DNA of 64,000 nucleotides, from assembly GCA_937907605.1 (NCBI GenBank), contig CALCYI010000073.1, positions 6,166 through 70,165 on the forward strand, in the 5' to 3' direction. This document shows, in pieces, positions 50,669-58,928 of the stretch. This DNA is from an uncultured Clostridia bacterium (GTDB lineage: Bacteria; Bacillota; Clostridia; Oscillospirales; Acutalibacteraceae). Every line of letters begins with the position of its first letter. Position 1 is the stretch's first letter. Below the pieces are notes generated by a model, which had not been told where the DNA came from, searched no databases, and saw nothing but the letters and a program-made list of their open reading frames with translations. The translations under genes and the position numbers were made by a program.

Positions 50669-51892
50669 ATGAATACTAAAATCACCGTAGTTGACAGCCT
50701 GATGGGCAGCGGTAAAACCTCTTGGTGTATTGATGAACTCTTAAATCAACATCTTGATGAAAATATATTATATATAACGCCATTTTTAGATGAAACAGAA
50801 AGAATTAAGACCGCTGCAAAAAGCAGAAATATATTAACACCTACAAATAAGGGAGAAGGCAAAATTGGGAATATCGGCGACCTGCTGCAAAATCAAAAGG
50901 ATATTGCCAGCACTCACGAATTATTTAAACGTTTTGATGACAGGTGTAAAAAAGCATTAAAAGAAAACGATTATACACTAATAATTGACGAAACCATTAC
51001 AGCCGTTGAACCATACAGCGTAAAGGCAAAAGATGACTTTACTTACCTGTTAAAAAATAAAGATATAAGCATTGATGATAATGGTTTGATTAGTTGGACT
51101 GGTTCGGAACTTGATACCCGCTACACCGATATTAAAATTCTGGCAGAAAACAAAAGCCTTTTCCGAGTGGATGAAAAATTCTACTTATGGCACTATCCAC
51201 CGGAGATTTTCAACCTTTTTAGAAAAGTTTATATTTTAACCTATCTTTTTGATGGAAGCGTAATGAAGTATTATTTTGATTTGTATGGTTTTGAATACGA
51301 AACCAAAAGTGTTAAATTCAATACTGACTTAAACAAATATGAATTAATTGAATACTATGAGCCATCAAAAGAAAATATCAGAAATCGCATAAGCATTTAC
51401 GAAGGTCAACTAAACAAAAACATTAGTATTAAGCCTAATGCACTTTCGGCTTCCTGGTTTAATCTCTATAATCAAAGCGATATCAACCAGCTGCAAAAGA
51501 ACCTTAACAATTTAACAAAAAACATATACAAATGTTGTTCTGAAAGCATAATGTGGACTACTTATAAAAGCCATAAAAAGTTGCTCAAGGGCAAAGGCTA
51601 CACAAACGGTTTTGTGGCTTGCAATGCACGAGCCACAAATGATTTTTGGGATAAAACACATCTTTATTACTGCTGCAATTGGTTTGAGAATCCAGAAATC
51701 ATAAAGTTCTTCAAACAGCGGGGTATAACTATAAATCAGGATAAAATCGCATTGGCAATGCTCCTCCAGTGGATATGGAGAAGCAATATACGAATCCCTG
51801 ACAGCGATAAAACAGTACATATATATTTGCCATCAAGCAGAATGCGAACTCTATTTACAACCTGGTTAAATCAAGATTCAAATGTGGTATAA
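50669..51892 (+). CDS. SF2 helicase-like replication protein
   Basis: 407 residues. Walker A DSLMGSGKTSWCIDELL (about 8-24), Walker B LIIDETITA (about 105-113) and a late QWIWRSNIRIPDSDK that fits motif VI of superfamily 2 helicases. This group is common in small integrative elements beside HNH or origin-binding proteins. It probably unwinds or remodels origin DNA. No primase domain is present. ATG 50669 follows AAAGGCGG. Confidence 0.7.
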   Translation: MNTKITVVDSLMGSGKTSWCIDELLNQHLDENILYITPFLDETERIKTAAKSRNILTPTNKGEGKIGNIGDLLQNQKDIASTHELFKRFDDRCKKALKENDYTLIIDETITAVEPYSVKAKDDFTYLLKNKDISIDDNGLISWTGSELDTRYTDIKILAENKSLFRVDEKFYLWHYPPEIFNLFRKVYILTYLFDGSVMKYYFDLYGFEYETKSVKFNTDLNKYELIEYYEPSKENIRNRISIYEGQLNKNISIKPNALSASWFNLYNQSDINQLQKNLNNLTKNIYKCCSESIMWTTYKSHKKLLKGKGYTNGFVACNARATNDFWDKTHLYYCCNWFENPEIIKFFKQRGITINQDKIALAMLLQWIWRSNIRIPDSDKTVHIYLPSSRMRTLFTTWLNQDSNVV

Positions 51893-51920
51893 GTTTTGAA
51901 CAAACAAAAGGAGAATTATA

Positions 51921-52313
51921 TTGAACATTAAAATTCAAAAGGTAGAAAGAATATATACATTTGATAGAAAAATCATTAAATGTAAAGTGAATTATGTTGA
52001 CGAAATAGAAACAAATATTAACTTTGATTTAAATAGTTTTTGTACATTATCAAAAGTTATTACCAAAGCAGGTTTTCAAACTGAAGGATTATATTTATTA
52101 TCGGAATTTCTTGATAAAAAATACATTCGTTGTATCGGCGAATTACATTATGACAAAGCAGGCGTGTTATTTCGTTATTCCCCTATCGCAAATAGACTGT
52201 GCGATATTGCTAATCAAAAAATGGGCTGGTTAAAATGGTTTAACCTAAACGAGTATTGCAATAAATTAAATATTGATGAAAATGATTATTTGATAGGGGG
52301 AATTCAAAATTAG
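51921..52313 (+). CDS. Hypothetical protein before the radical SAM gene
   Basis: 130 residues from a TTG at 51921 with AAAGGAG seven bases upstream. It is small, mixed alpha/beta, with EGLYLLSEFLDKKYIRCIGE and KMGWLKWFNLNEYCNKLNID. I do not recognise the family. Its stop codon overlaps the putative ATT start of the radical SAM gene by 3 bases, so the two are coupled and it may be a partner or substrate-recognition protein. Confidence 0.65.
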   Translation: MNIKIQKVERIYTFDRKIIKCKVNYVDEIETNINFDLNSFCTLSKVITKAGFQTEGLYLLSEFLDKKYIRCIGELHYDKAGVLFRYSPIANRLCDIANQKMGWLKWFNLNEYCNKLNIDENDYLIGGIQN

Positions 52314-53757
52314 TAAATATAATTTTGATGCTTTAGCATTTGAAATAACAAGAAAATGCAATTTAAAATGTCCTCATTGTATGTTGGGCGATGCTCAAAA
52401 TCTTACTATAACGCAGGATATTGTAGATAGAGTTTTTGACAATGTAAATGATTGTTATTATATTTCATTAGTGGGCGGTGAAGTCCTTTTGGAATATTCA
52501 ATGGTTGAATATCTTTTTGAAAAATTAATTAAATATAATTGGAATGTTAAACACATTCAAATTACGACAAATGGCGCAATTTTAGATAAAAGGTTCATTG
52601 ATTTATTTGATAATTATTGTACTGTTTCCGATTGTCAAGAAATATTGTTTAGAATTTCTAACGATATGTTTCACGATAAAGAAAAATCAGAAAAAGCATA
52701 TCAGTTTTATAATAGTATTCCTAAAAGCAAAAAAATAAAAATTGAATTCACAAACGGAATAAAAAGTTTTAAAGCAATAGGAAAAGGAAAAAACTTAATA
52801 GAGAACAACCCTCAATATAGCCAGTATTTTGAATATGTCAACTATAATCCATCAGTAATGAAAAATAGAATAAAAATTAATAATGATGCTGTATTTTGTG
52901 AAATGCGCATATCAAGTAATGGGAATATAGCAGTTCAGGATGATGCAACATATGAATGGTATGATAATGAATTATGTATCGGAAATATACTTAATAATTC
53001 TTTATGTGATTTAATTGAGAAACATAACAGTAAATGTCTATATACTTGCAGCGATACAAAGAATATAAATTATTTAAACAATGTTGAAAACATAGATTTT
53101 TATAAGCAATATATTTCAAAAACTAACTTTAATGAGTATATAAAAATGCTCATTGTGAAAAAAATATTCAAAAAAATATTGGAAGCAAGGGAAAAGGCAC
53201 AATGTTCATTTCAGTTTATAACACCTCAAGAAATCATATTAAATCTTAAAACACCGAAAGATTGGTTATTTGATGTTAATCCGGAAATTGAAACCATATA
53301 CACATATTTTTTAAAACAGCATAATTACAACTATAACGAGATAGAGCAGATATATAAAGAGAAAGTAGATAATAACATAGTAAATTTAGTTTATGATTAT
53401 GTAGATATAAACAGCGCTGAAGATATAGAAATAGGAAAAAAGTATTTGTGTGTCCTTTGTATATTAAATAATCCCGAAATTGTTGACCCCTATATAAGAC
53501 GTCAGATTATTAAAGAAACAAGGTTTTTTAACATCGTAACAAACCGTGCATTAAATGCCGGAGCAGACTATCAATTATATCTTACTCCAGAATTCAATAA
53601 GATGAGGCAAATAAATAATTTAGCGAAAGTAGGACAAATCCATCTAAATAATGATAAAATAATGCCTTGCGAAATTGGAGATGGCTATGATAACGAGTAT
53701 AATTTATATCAAAAGATAACGCAAAACTTGCTTGCAAATAAAGAATCTATAAAATAA
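52309..53757 (+). CDS. Radical SAM protein with ATT start
   Basis: 482 residues if translation begins at ATT 52309. The first ATG in frame (52381) would remove the iron-sulfur motif CNLKCPHC (residues 17-24), which lies before it. A stop at 52294 bounds the frame and AGGGGG lies eight bases before the ATT, so ATT is the only plausible start. The GGE motif is in ISLVGGEVLLEYS. CEMRISSNGNIAV and LCIGNILNNSLCDLIEKHNS look like a reduced SPASM-type domain. The C-terminal 190 residues are unknown. It is the main cargo of the element, with no recognisable precursor peptide beside it; substrate unknown. Confidence 0.8.
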   Translation: MSKYNFDALAFEITRKCNLKCPHCMLGDAQNLTITQDIVDRVFDNVNDCYYISLVGGEVLLEYSMVEYLFEKLIKYNWNVKHIQITTNGAILDKRFIDLFDNYCTVSDCQEILFRISNDMFHDKEKSEKAYQFYNSIPKSKKIKIEFTNGIKSFKAIGKGKNLIENNPQYSQYFEYVNYNPSVMKNRIKINNDAVFCEMRISSNGNIAVQDDATYEWYDNELCIGNILNNSLCDLIEKHNSKCLYTCSDTKNINYLNNVENIDFYKQYISKTNFNEYIKMLIVKKIFKKILEAREKAQCSFQFITPQEIILNLKTPKDWLFDVNPEIETIYTYFLKQHNYNYNEIEQIYKEKVDNNIVNLVYDYVDINSAEDIEIGKKYLCVLCILNNPEIVDPYIRRQIIKETRFFNIVTNRALNAGADYQLYLTPEFNKMRQINNLAKVGQIHLNNDKIMPCEIGDGYDNEYNLYQKITQNLLANKESIK

Positions 53758-53767
53758 TATTACCAAT

Positions 53768-53806
53768 TTAGAGAGAGGAATACATTTATATTCTTCTCTC
53801 TTTTGA
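53768..53806 (+). terminator. Terminator of the radical SAM operon
   Basis: Stem AGAGAGAGGAATA/TATTCTTCTCTCT followed by TTTTG. A second, shorter hairpin (AAAAACGGCT/AGCCGTTTTT) lies at 53864-53890. Confidence 0.8.
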
Positions 53807-54099
53807 TTAAACAAGTTTTAATTGCAACATAATATTTAGAACTTCAAAGGTTCTAAATTTTTCAAAAAACGGCTTGATTTAGCCGTTTTTCAAGCATTGT
53901 CCTTAAAAGAAAAAAAATTATAATAATAAATAAACCATAGCATATGGCTTTGGTTTATTTGACCGTCTGTCAAGACATCCGCCATTCAATTATTCACGAT
54001 GTAAACATCTTGCAAGAATCTAATAATCAGCGTATATATAACTTTCAGGTCAACAAGAAGATTATTAAATTCTTGTACTTCTACTTTAATTATCTTGGA

Positions 54100-54350
54100 T
54101 TTTCGGTGTAGTGGTTAAACCCTCAAAGTTTCAATGTTTGCAAAAAATAGAAACCCTGAAACTTTCGCAGTTTGTAATTTTTTCGGTGATTTTCGGTGTA
54201 ATTCTTAAACCCTCAAAGTTTCGGTGTTTACATTGCTACAAACTCTTTTCGGTAGAATAACTAAACCCTCAAAGTTTCGCAGTTTGCAAAAATCAAAACC
54301 TTGAAACTTTCGCACTTTGCAAAATTTTCGGTCGGTGGTTAAATTTTTCT
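54100..54350. repeat. Repeat cluster, candidate origin of element
   Basis: Three copies of AAACCCTCAAAGTTTC (54117, 54207, 54263) alternate with inverted copies containing GAAACTTTCGCAGTTTG (54158, 54303), and TTTTCGG occurs five times. There is no ORF from 53758 to 54468 (710 bases). The dyad-like, iteron-like layout fits an origin or the binding region of a replication or partition protein of the element. Spacing is irregular and the copies are not separated by unique spacers, so it is not a CRISPR array. Confidence 0.6.
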
Positions 54351-54468
54351 GATGTGAGTGAAGAAAAGCACATATATATAAGCAATTTAATGTGTTTTGA
54401 AATAAGAATGTTATCTTGCCCCCTATATAAAATAATGCAGCAGATTATTAAACCCGCTGCAATAAGTT

Positions 54469-55068
54469 TTATTCTGTTTTTAGCAGTTTATAAAATGTTG
54501 TTCGTTTAAGGTTTAGTATTTCCATTGCCTTTGTAGCGGTAATTTTTCCTTGATTCAACTCATTAATAACTTCATCCCAGTTATGAGGCTTAACGGCTTG
54601 AGGTCTGCCAAATTTAACACCGTTATCCAATGCATTATCAATACCCTGTCTTTGTCTTGCCTTTATTGTTTTACGTTCTTGTTCTGCAATTGTGCCTAAT
54701 ACTTCAATTAAAATATTATTAACCATATCAAACACCCATTCATTACCTTCAGGCACATCCATTAGTGTAGTGGGTAAATCAAGCACCTTTAAACGAATGT
54801 TATTATCTTTAAAATACTGTAATTCGTTCTTTATATCCTGTTTGTTTCTGCTTAATCTGTCAAGTGATACAATAACTAATGTATCACCACTTCTTAACAT
54901 TGTTTCCTTTAAAGCGTTATAACCTTTTCTATTTAAGTCTTTGCCACTCTCTTTATCTATTATTATATCTCTGTCCTCTGCTCCCATATCATAGAAGGCT
55001 TTTAATTGTCTGCCTTCGTTCTGCTCTTTGGTTGATACTCTCGCATAATAAAATGTTTTGTTATTCAT
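54469..55068 (-). CDS. Serine resolvase/invertase
   Basis: 199 residues. The N-terminal catalytic domain has YYARVSTKEQNEGRQ (nucleophile Ser), IVSLDRLSRNKQDI and EQERKTIKARQRQG; the C-terminal HTH is GKITATKAMEILNLKRTTFY. This size fits resolvases/invertases, which resolve multimers or invert DNA segments. ATG 55068 has AAAGGAG nine bases upstream; the longer frame lacks a site. It lies at the right end of the element, transcribed toward the repeat region. Confidence 0.92.
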   Translation of the reverse strand: MNNKTFYYARVSTKEQNEGRQLKAFYDMGAEDRDIIIDKESGKDLNRKGYNALKETMLRSGDTLVIVSLDRLSRNKQDIKNELQYFKDNNIRLKVLDLPTTLMDVPEGNEWVFDMVNNILIEVLGTIAEQERKTIKARQRQGIDNALDNGVKFGRPQAVKPHNWDEVINELNQGKITATKAMEILNLKRTTFYKLLKTE

Positions 55069-55114
55069 TATAATAACTCCTTTCTGTTTAAGTTCAACTT
55101 TATTATAACAAAAG

Positions 55115-55146
55115 TGTTCGTAAATGTCAATACCTATTTGCGAACA
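55115..55146. promoter_or_regulatory. Inverted repeat upstream of resolvase
   Basis: TGTTCGTAAAT and ATTTGCGAACA form an 11-bp inverted repeat with one mismatch, just upstream of the resolvase start, and further TTCGTAA copies lie nearby (55148, 55213). This is the expected form of a res subsite or autoregulatory operator. Confidence 0.55.
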
Positions 55147-55241
55147 TTCGTAAAATCTTTTTATAACTTTTTTGAACATCAGATTAACCGATTTAGCATA
55201 TTGTTTTTAATGTTCGTAATTGTACACTTAAACAAACAGCA

Positions 55242-55270
55242 TTGACAAACCACCGAGAATTTATTATAAT
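55242..55270 (+). promoter_or_regulatory. Outward promoter at the right end
   Basis: TTGACA (55242), 17-base spacer, TATAAT (55265), a near-perfect promoter that points out of the element toward attR. There is no gene directly downstream in the integrated form. In the excised circle it would face the integrase gene. Confidence 0.75.
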
Positions 55271-55393
55271 GTGAGCGTGATAATTAAATATGATGTGTTC
55301 CGCTACAACACACCATTATTTAACTTTATTAGAATTTAGAAAGGTTTTGCGGCTTTTTCAACTTGTACACATTATCATTTCACATTATAATTT

Positions 55394-55487
55394 CGTTGAA
55401 ATGATGGGACTTATCGGTATGGGTAACAACCCGATGGTTGGTGCTACGGTTGCATGTGCAGTTGCTGTTGAAGAGGCAACTAAATAG
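55394..55487 (+). repeat. attR: GGGtGRT 3' end, copy 2
   Basis: The second copy of the last 94 bases of the GGGtGRT gene, with stop codon TAG. It is preceded by element sequence, so it is not part of a gene. It differs from copy 1 at about 14 positions, nearly all synonymous. Confidence 0.85.
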
Positions 55488-55529
55488 CTGGGAGACGTAG
55501 TTAGTGGGTATTAGAGGCTTGGACATGCA

Positions 55530-55589
55530 CAGAATTGCTGCTCACTCCTACACTAATCCTACATTACTCCTACACTGACATTCCTACAC
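55530..55589. repeat. TCCTACA-rich block, left copy
   Basis: CAGAATTGCTGCTCACTCCT continues as ACACTAATCCTACATTACTC, with four TCCTAC units. A related block, CAGAAACGCAGTTTACTCCT, lies at 56305-56338. The toxin-antitoxin pair lies between them. Confidence 0.5.
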
Positions 55590-55595
55590 AATAAC

Positions 55596-55632
55596 AAATG
55601 ACTATCCCATTAATTTGAGATAGTCATTTTTA
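55596..55632. terminator. Terminator of the toxin gene
   Basis: Stem AATGACTATC/GATAGTCATT with T-rich tails on both strands. Confidence 0.75.
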
Positions 55633-55633
55633 T

Positions 55634-55942
55634 TTACAGTTGGTTTTCCATATCACGCCGTGCATAGAGAACACGCATAATTGTTACTGTTTTTGCCTCT
55701 TCATTTACCGTGTAAAACATCAAATAGTTTTTTACAATAATTCTTCTGTATTCAAAATCCAAAGGTTTTATAGGCATATAAACATTATTTGCATACGGAA
55801 ATTCGCAAAGCCTCTCGGCTGATATGATGAATTCTTCAGCAAGATTTTGTGCGGCAACAGTGTTTTTTAATTCGTCAGCAATATACTTAACGATTTCAAG
55901 CATATCGTTTTTTGCAATCGGTAAAAACTCTAAATTATACAT
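55634..55942 (-). CDS. RelE/ParE-family toxin
   Basis: 102 residues. YNLEFLPIAKNDMLEIVKYI at the start and FEYRRIIVKNYLMFYTVNEE, then IMRVLYARRDMENQL at the end, match the RelE/ParE superfamily: the I-RV-Y-RRD pattern is typical of ParE-like members. These toxins cleave mRNA on ribosomes or block gyrase. ATG 55942 follows AAAGGTG. It overlaps the antitoxin gene by 8 bases. Confidence 0.88.
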   Translation of the reverse strand: MYNLEFLPIAKNDMLEIVKYIADELKNTVAAQNLAEEFIISAERLCEFPYANNVYMPIKPLDFEYRRIIVKNYLMFYTVNEEAKTVTIMRVLYARRDMENQL

Positions 55943-56204
55943 TGATGGCACCTTTAAGCTCGTTTAAAATTTCCTTTGCCGAAAATCTTTTTTTAGTGAG
56001 TTTTGCTTCTTTTTCTGCTTCTTTGAGCTTAATATAAATTTCGCTTTCAAACTGAAGGTTTTCATATGCGTCCATACTTAACACAACCATATCGCCAAAC
56101 CCGTTTTTTGTAAGGAATACAGGCTTTCCCGTTTCGTGAACTACTTTAGAAATATCGGCGAAGTTATTTCTTAAATCCGAAACCGGTCTTATTGAATTAT
56201 TCAT
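55935..56204 (-). CDS. Phd/RelB-family antitoxin
   Basis: 89 residues. IRPVSDLRNNFADISKVVHE and PVFLTKNGFGDMVVLSMDAY match the Phd/YefM antitoxin fold, a DNA-binding N-terminus followed by a toxin-binding helical tail. A perfect 22-bp palindrome lies 19 bases upstream (56223-56244), the probable operator for autoregulation. It forms an operon with the toxin gene. Confidence 0.9.
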   Translation of the reverse strand: MNNSIRPVSDLRNNFADISKVVHETGKPVFLTKNGFGDMVVLSMDAYENLQFESEIYIKLKEAEKEAKLTKKRFSAKEILNELKGAINV

Positions 56205-56222
56205 ATTATCACCTCATCATTA

Positions 56223-56244
56223 TTTTAGCATAATTATGCTAAAA
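56223..56244. promoter_or_regulatory. Palindromic operator of the TA operon
   Basis: TTTTAGCATAATTATGCTAA followed by AA, a perfect 22-bp palindrome just upstream of the antitoxin gene. Confidence 0.75.
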
Positions 56245-56304
56245 TATCAAGGGCGTTTTTTACCTTAAACACGTAATCGTATTCCGACATAGTCCGTAGA
56301 TGTT

Positions 56305-56402
56305 CAGAAACGCAGTTTACTCCTACATTATTCCTACGCTCAGTAACTAAAAACGGCGCAAACACTACACTTTATGTGTCCGTTGAAGAGGCTTCAAAAT
56401 AA
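56305..56402 (+). repeat. TCCTACA block and third GGGtGRT 3' remnant
   Basis: The block 56305-56338 resembles 55530-55564. It is followed by GTCCGTTGAAGAGGCTTCAA, then AATAA, at 56378-56402, which encodes SVEEASK-stop, as does the end of the GGGtGRT gene (VEEATK-stop). GGCGCAA at 56355 also matches at the right spacing. This looks like a decayed third copy of the attachment site. Confidence 0.45.
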
Positions 56403-56532
56403 TTACACCTATATTCAGGGCAGTTTGATGAACTGTCCTGTTTTATTTTATATAAAATAATCCGTTTAAGATTGACATTAATTTTATAAATTGGTATACT
56501 AATTATGAAATTATTGATGAAAAGGTGTCATT

Positions 56533-56883
56533 ATGGAAAAGAATAAGGTTAATTTAAAAATCTGCGGTAACAGCTACGTAATTTTAACTGAGGATGACCC
56601 CGATTACGTTGAGGAGCTCGGCGAGTTTATCGACAAGGAAATGAAGCAAATCGGCGCTGAATCCCCCTCGCTTTCTACGACTCAGTGCGCCGTACTCGTT
56701 GCGCTTGACAGAGCTGACGCATGCAGGAAGGCAACTGCCTCCGCGGACAATCTCCGCGCACAGATTAAGGACTACCTTGAGGACAGCGCAAGAGCGCGCA
56801 TGGAGGTTGACGTTGCAAGGCGTGAAATTGAACGTCTTAACAGAGAAATCAGCACTCTCAGAAATAAATTAGCAGGAAGATAA
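56533..56883 (+). CDS. zapA: Cell division protein ZapA
   Basis: 116 residues. VNLKICGNSYVILTEDDPDY at the N-terminus and a long C-terminal coiled coil (about 65-112) fit ZapA, which cross-links FtsZ filaments at the division ring. A ribosome binding site AAAGGTG precedes the ATG. It is the first gene of a core cluster with the U32 protein and maf. Confidence 0.85.
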   Translation: MEKNKVNLKICGNSYVILTEDDPDYVEELGEFIDKEMKQIGAESPSLSTTQCAVLVALDRADACRKATASADNLRAQIKDYLEDSARARMEVDVARREIERLNREISTLRNKLAGR

Positions 56884-56893
56884 ATTGCCAAAG

Positions 56894-56914
56894 GGGGGCA
56901 CATTATGTGCCCCG
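56894..56914 (+). terminator. Hairpin between zapA and the U32 gene
   Basis: GGGGCACA/TGTGCCCC with a TTA loop followed by an imperfect T-rich tail. It may lower transcription into the next gene. Confidence 0.5.
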
Positions 56915-56927
56915 TATTATTTTGTCT

Positions 56928-58928
56928 ATGAGTATTGAAATTTTAGCGCCCTGCGGCAGTATGGAGAGCCTTACCGCCGCCGTACGCTCGGGCGCAAACG
57001 CGGTATACCTCGGTACAAAGGAGCTTAACGCCCGGCGCGGCGCGGGCAACTTCGGCTTTGACGAGCTTAAGGAGGCTGTCGCCTATGCTCACGGGAGGGC
57101 GGTTAAGGTTTACTTCACACTTAACACCCTCGTATCCGATACCGAGTTTAAAACTGCATATGAAACGGTAGAAGCTGCAATGCTCTCGGGCGTTGACGGC
57201 TTTATCGTACAGGATTTGGGGCTTGCAAAAATGATACGCGAATGCTTCCCCGAGGCAAGACTCCACGCATCAACTCAGTGCAGCGTAAACACGCCCGACG
57301 GTTTCAGAGAGCTTGAAAGGCTCGGCTTTGTGAGGGCGGTGCTTCCTCGCGAAATGAGCGCTGAGGAAATCAGTGAGATAAGAAAAGCGACCTCAATGGA
57401 GCTTGAAATCTTCGTTCACGGCGCGCTTTGTATGTGCGTTTCGGGACAGTGCTACCTTTCGGCAATGCTCGGCTCAAGGAGCGGCAACAGAGGTCTATGC
57501 GCCCAGCCCTGCCGCCTTTCGTTCAGTGCTGACAACTCGGGCTCCTTCGATCTCTCTCTAAAGGATTTAAGCCTGATTGAGCATATCGGCGAAATTGAAA
57601 AGCTCGGCGTATGCTCGCTTAAAATAGAGGGCAGAATGAAGCGCCCCGAATACGTTGCGGCTGCAGTAACCGCCTGCAAAAAGGCAATAGACGGTACTTA
57701 CGGTTTATCCGACGGTCAGGTGCTCAAAAGCGTTTTTTCGCGTTCGGGCTTTACCGACGGCTACTTTACGGGCAAAAGGCTTGATATGTTCGGTACGAGG
57801 CAAAAGGACGACGTTACCGCCGCTGCGCCCGTGCTCAAGGAGCTTTCAAGGCTGTACGATAAGGAAAACCCGCTCCTTCCCGTAAAGCTAAGCTTCATAT
57901 GCCGTGATAGCGAACCCGCCCTGCTGCTCGCCGAAGCAAACGGCAAAGCGGTACGGATAACGGGCGCTGTTCCCGAAAGAGCGATTAATAAGCCGATGAC
58001 TGAGGAAGGTCTTAAGGACAGGCTCTCAAAGCTCGGAGGAACTCCGTTTTATGCAGATTCCGTTAACATAGAGCTTCACGGCGGGCTGATTCTCCCCGCG
58101 AGTGAAATTAACCGTATGAGGCGTAAGGCTGTCGAAGCGCTCCTACAAACCGATATACCGAAATTTACCGAAAACGAGTATACACCCGTTAAACCGAGAA
58201 TAAAAAGCGGCGCTCCTTACTACACGGCACGCTTCGAAAGGGCAGCGCAGATACCCGATAATCACCAGTTTGAGCGAATTTTTCTTCCCATCTGGGAAAG
58301 GGACGAAGCGTTTATTAAGCACGGTGCGGGCGCTGAGCTTCCGCGCGGACTGTTCGGCAGTGAGGAAAAGCTGAAAAAACGGCTCTCAGAACTCAGGGCA
58401 ATCGGAGTCAAGGAAGCGCTCTGCGGCAACCTCGGCGCATATAAAACCGCTGAGGCGCTCGGCTTTAAGGCTTATGCGGATTTCGGTCTCAATATTTTCA
58501 ACAGTGAAAGCGCGCGATTATTCAACTCTCCCCTGCTCTCCTTTGAGCTCACGCTCGAGCAGGCAAACAGAATTAATGCTGACGATACGGGAATAATCGT
58601 TTACGGCAGGCTTCCGCTTATGCTGACGAGGAACTGTCCCGTTAAAAACCGTATCGGCTGTGACAAGTGTAAAAAGCACGGCATTCTTACCGACCGCAAG
58701 GGGTATAAATTCCCCGTAAAATGCTCATCCTATCCCTGTGTTGAAATTCTGAATCCCGTGCCCGTTCTGCTTTCCGACAGAATGAACGAGGTACATACGG
58801 ATTTTGCGCATTTTTACTTCACTGACGAGAGCAAGGACGAAATTAACACAATAGTCAATTTGTACAAAAGCAACAAGAAAACAGACATTGAATACACAAG
58901 AGGTCTATATTACAGAGGTGTTAAGTAA
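56928..58928 (+). CDS. U32 family (RlhA/TrhP-type) protein
   Basis: 666 residues. SIEILAPCGSMESLTAAVRS opens the TIM-barrel; the U32 signature is in EIFVHGALCMCVSGQCYLSA, and CAQPCR and the C-terminal NCPVKNRIGCDKCKK supply Cys for an iron-sulfur cluster. U32 proteins hydroxylate RNA (RlhA on 23S rRNA, TrhP on tRNA); the length and second half fit the RlhA-like long form. The ATG at 56928 was chosen because the earlier one lies in a hairpin. Its stop overlaps maf (TAATG). Confidence 0.85.
   Translation: MSIEILAPCGSMESLTAAVRSGANAVYLGTKELNARRGAGNFGFDELKEAVAYAHGRAVKVYFTLNTLVSDTEFKTAYETVEAAMLSGVDGFIVQDLGLAKMIRECFPEARLHASTQCSVNTPDGFRELERLGFVRAVLPREMSAEEISEIRKATSMELEIFVHGALCMCVSGQCYLSAMLGSRSGNRGLCAQPCRLSFSADNSGSFDLSLKDLSLIEHIGEIEKLGVCSLKIEGRMKRPEYVAAAVTACKKAIDGTYGLSDGQVLKSVFSRSGFTDGYFTGKRLDMFGTRQKDDVTAAAPVLKELSRLYDKENPLLPVKLSFICRDSEPALLLAEANGKAVRITGAVPERAINKPMTEEGLKDRLSKLGGTPFYADSVNIELHGGLILPASEINRMRRKAVEALLQTDIPKFTENEYTPVKPRIKSGAPYYTARFERAAQIPDNHQFERIFLPIWERDEAFIKHGAGAELPRGLFGSEEKLKKRLSELRAIGVKEALCGNLGAYKTAEALGFKAYADFGLNIFNSESARLFNSPLLSFELTLEQANRINADDTGIIVYGRLPLMLTRNCPVKNRIGCDKCKKHGILTDRKGYKFPVKCSSYPCVEILNPVPVLLSDRMNEVHTDFAHFYFTDESKDEINTIVNLYKSNKKTDIEYTRGLYYRGVK

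Larger units (their letters stand above)
45518..55487. mobile_element. ~9.9-kb integrative element in the GGGtGRT gene
   Basis: Bounded by the two copies of the GGGtGRT 3' end. It carries a tyrosine integrase at the left end, an HNH protein, an SF2 helicase-like replication protein, lipoproteins, a radical SAM enzyme, a repeat-rich candidate origin and a serine resolvase. It is much more AT-rich than the flanking genes. No relaxase or type IV secretion gene is visible, so it may be mobilised by a helper or be a satellite. A shared TATGATGTGTTC near each end (45741 and 55289) may be an integrase arm site. Confidence 0.85.

Noticed and set aside
52381..53757. Radical SAM gene starting at ATG 52381
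   Set aside because: This start would remove the CNLKCPHC cluster motif, which is in frame directly upstream.
54100..54350. CRISPR array
   Set aside because: Repeats are irregularly spaced, partly inverted and not separated by unique spacers; no cas genes in the window.
55290..55487. 65-residue ORF ending in VGATVACAVAVEEATK
   Set aside because: It is a chance fusion of element sequence with the GGGtGRT remnant and has no ribosome binding site.
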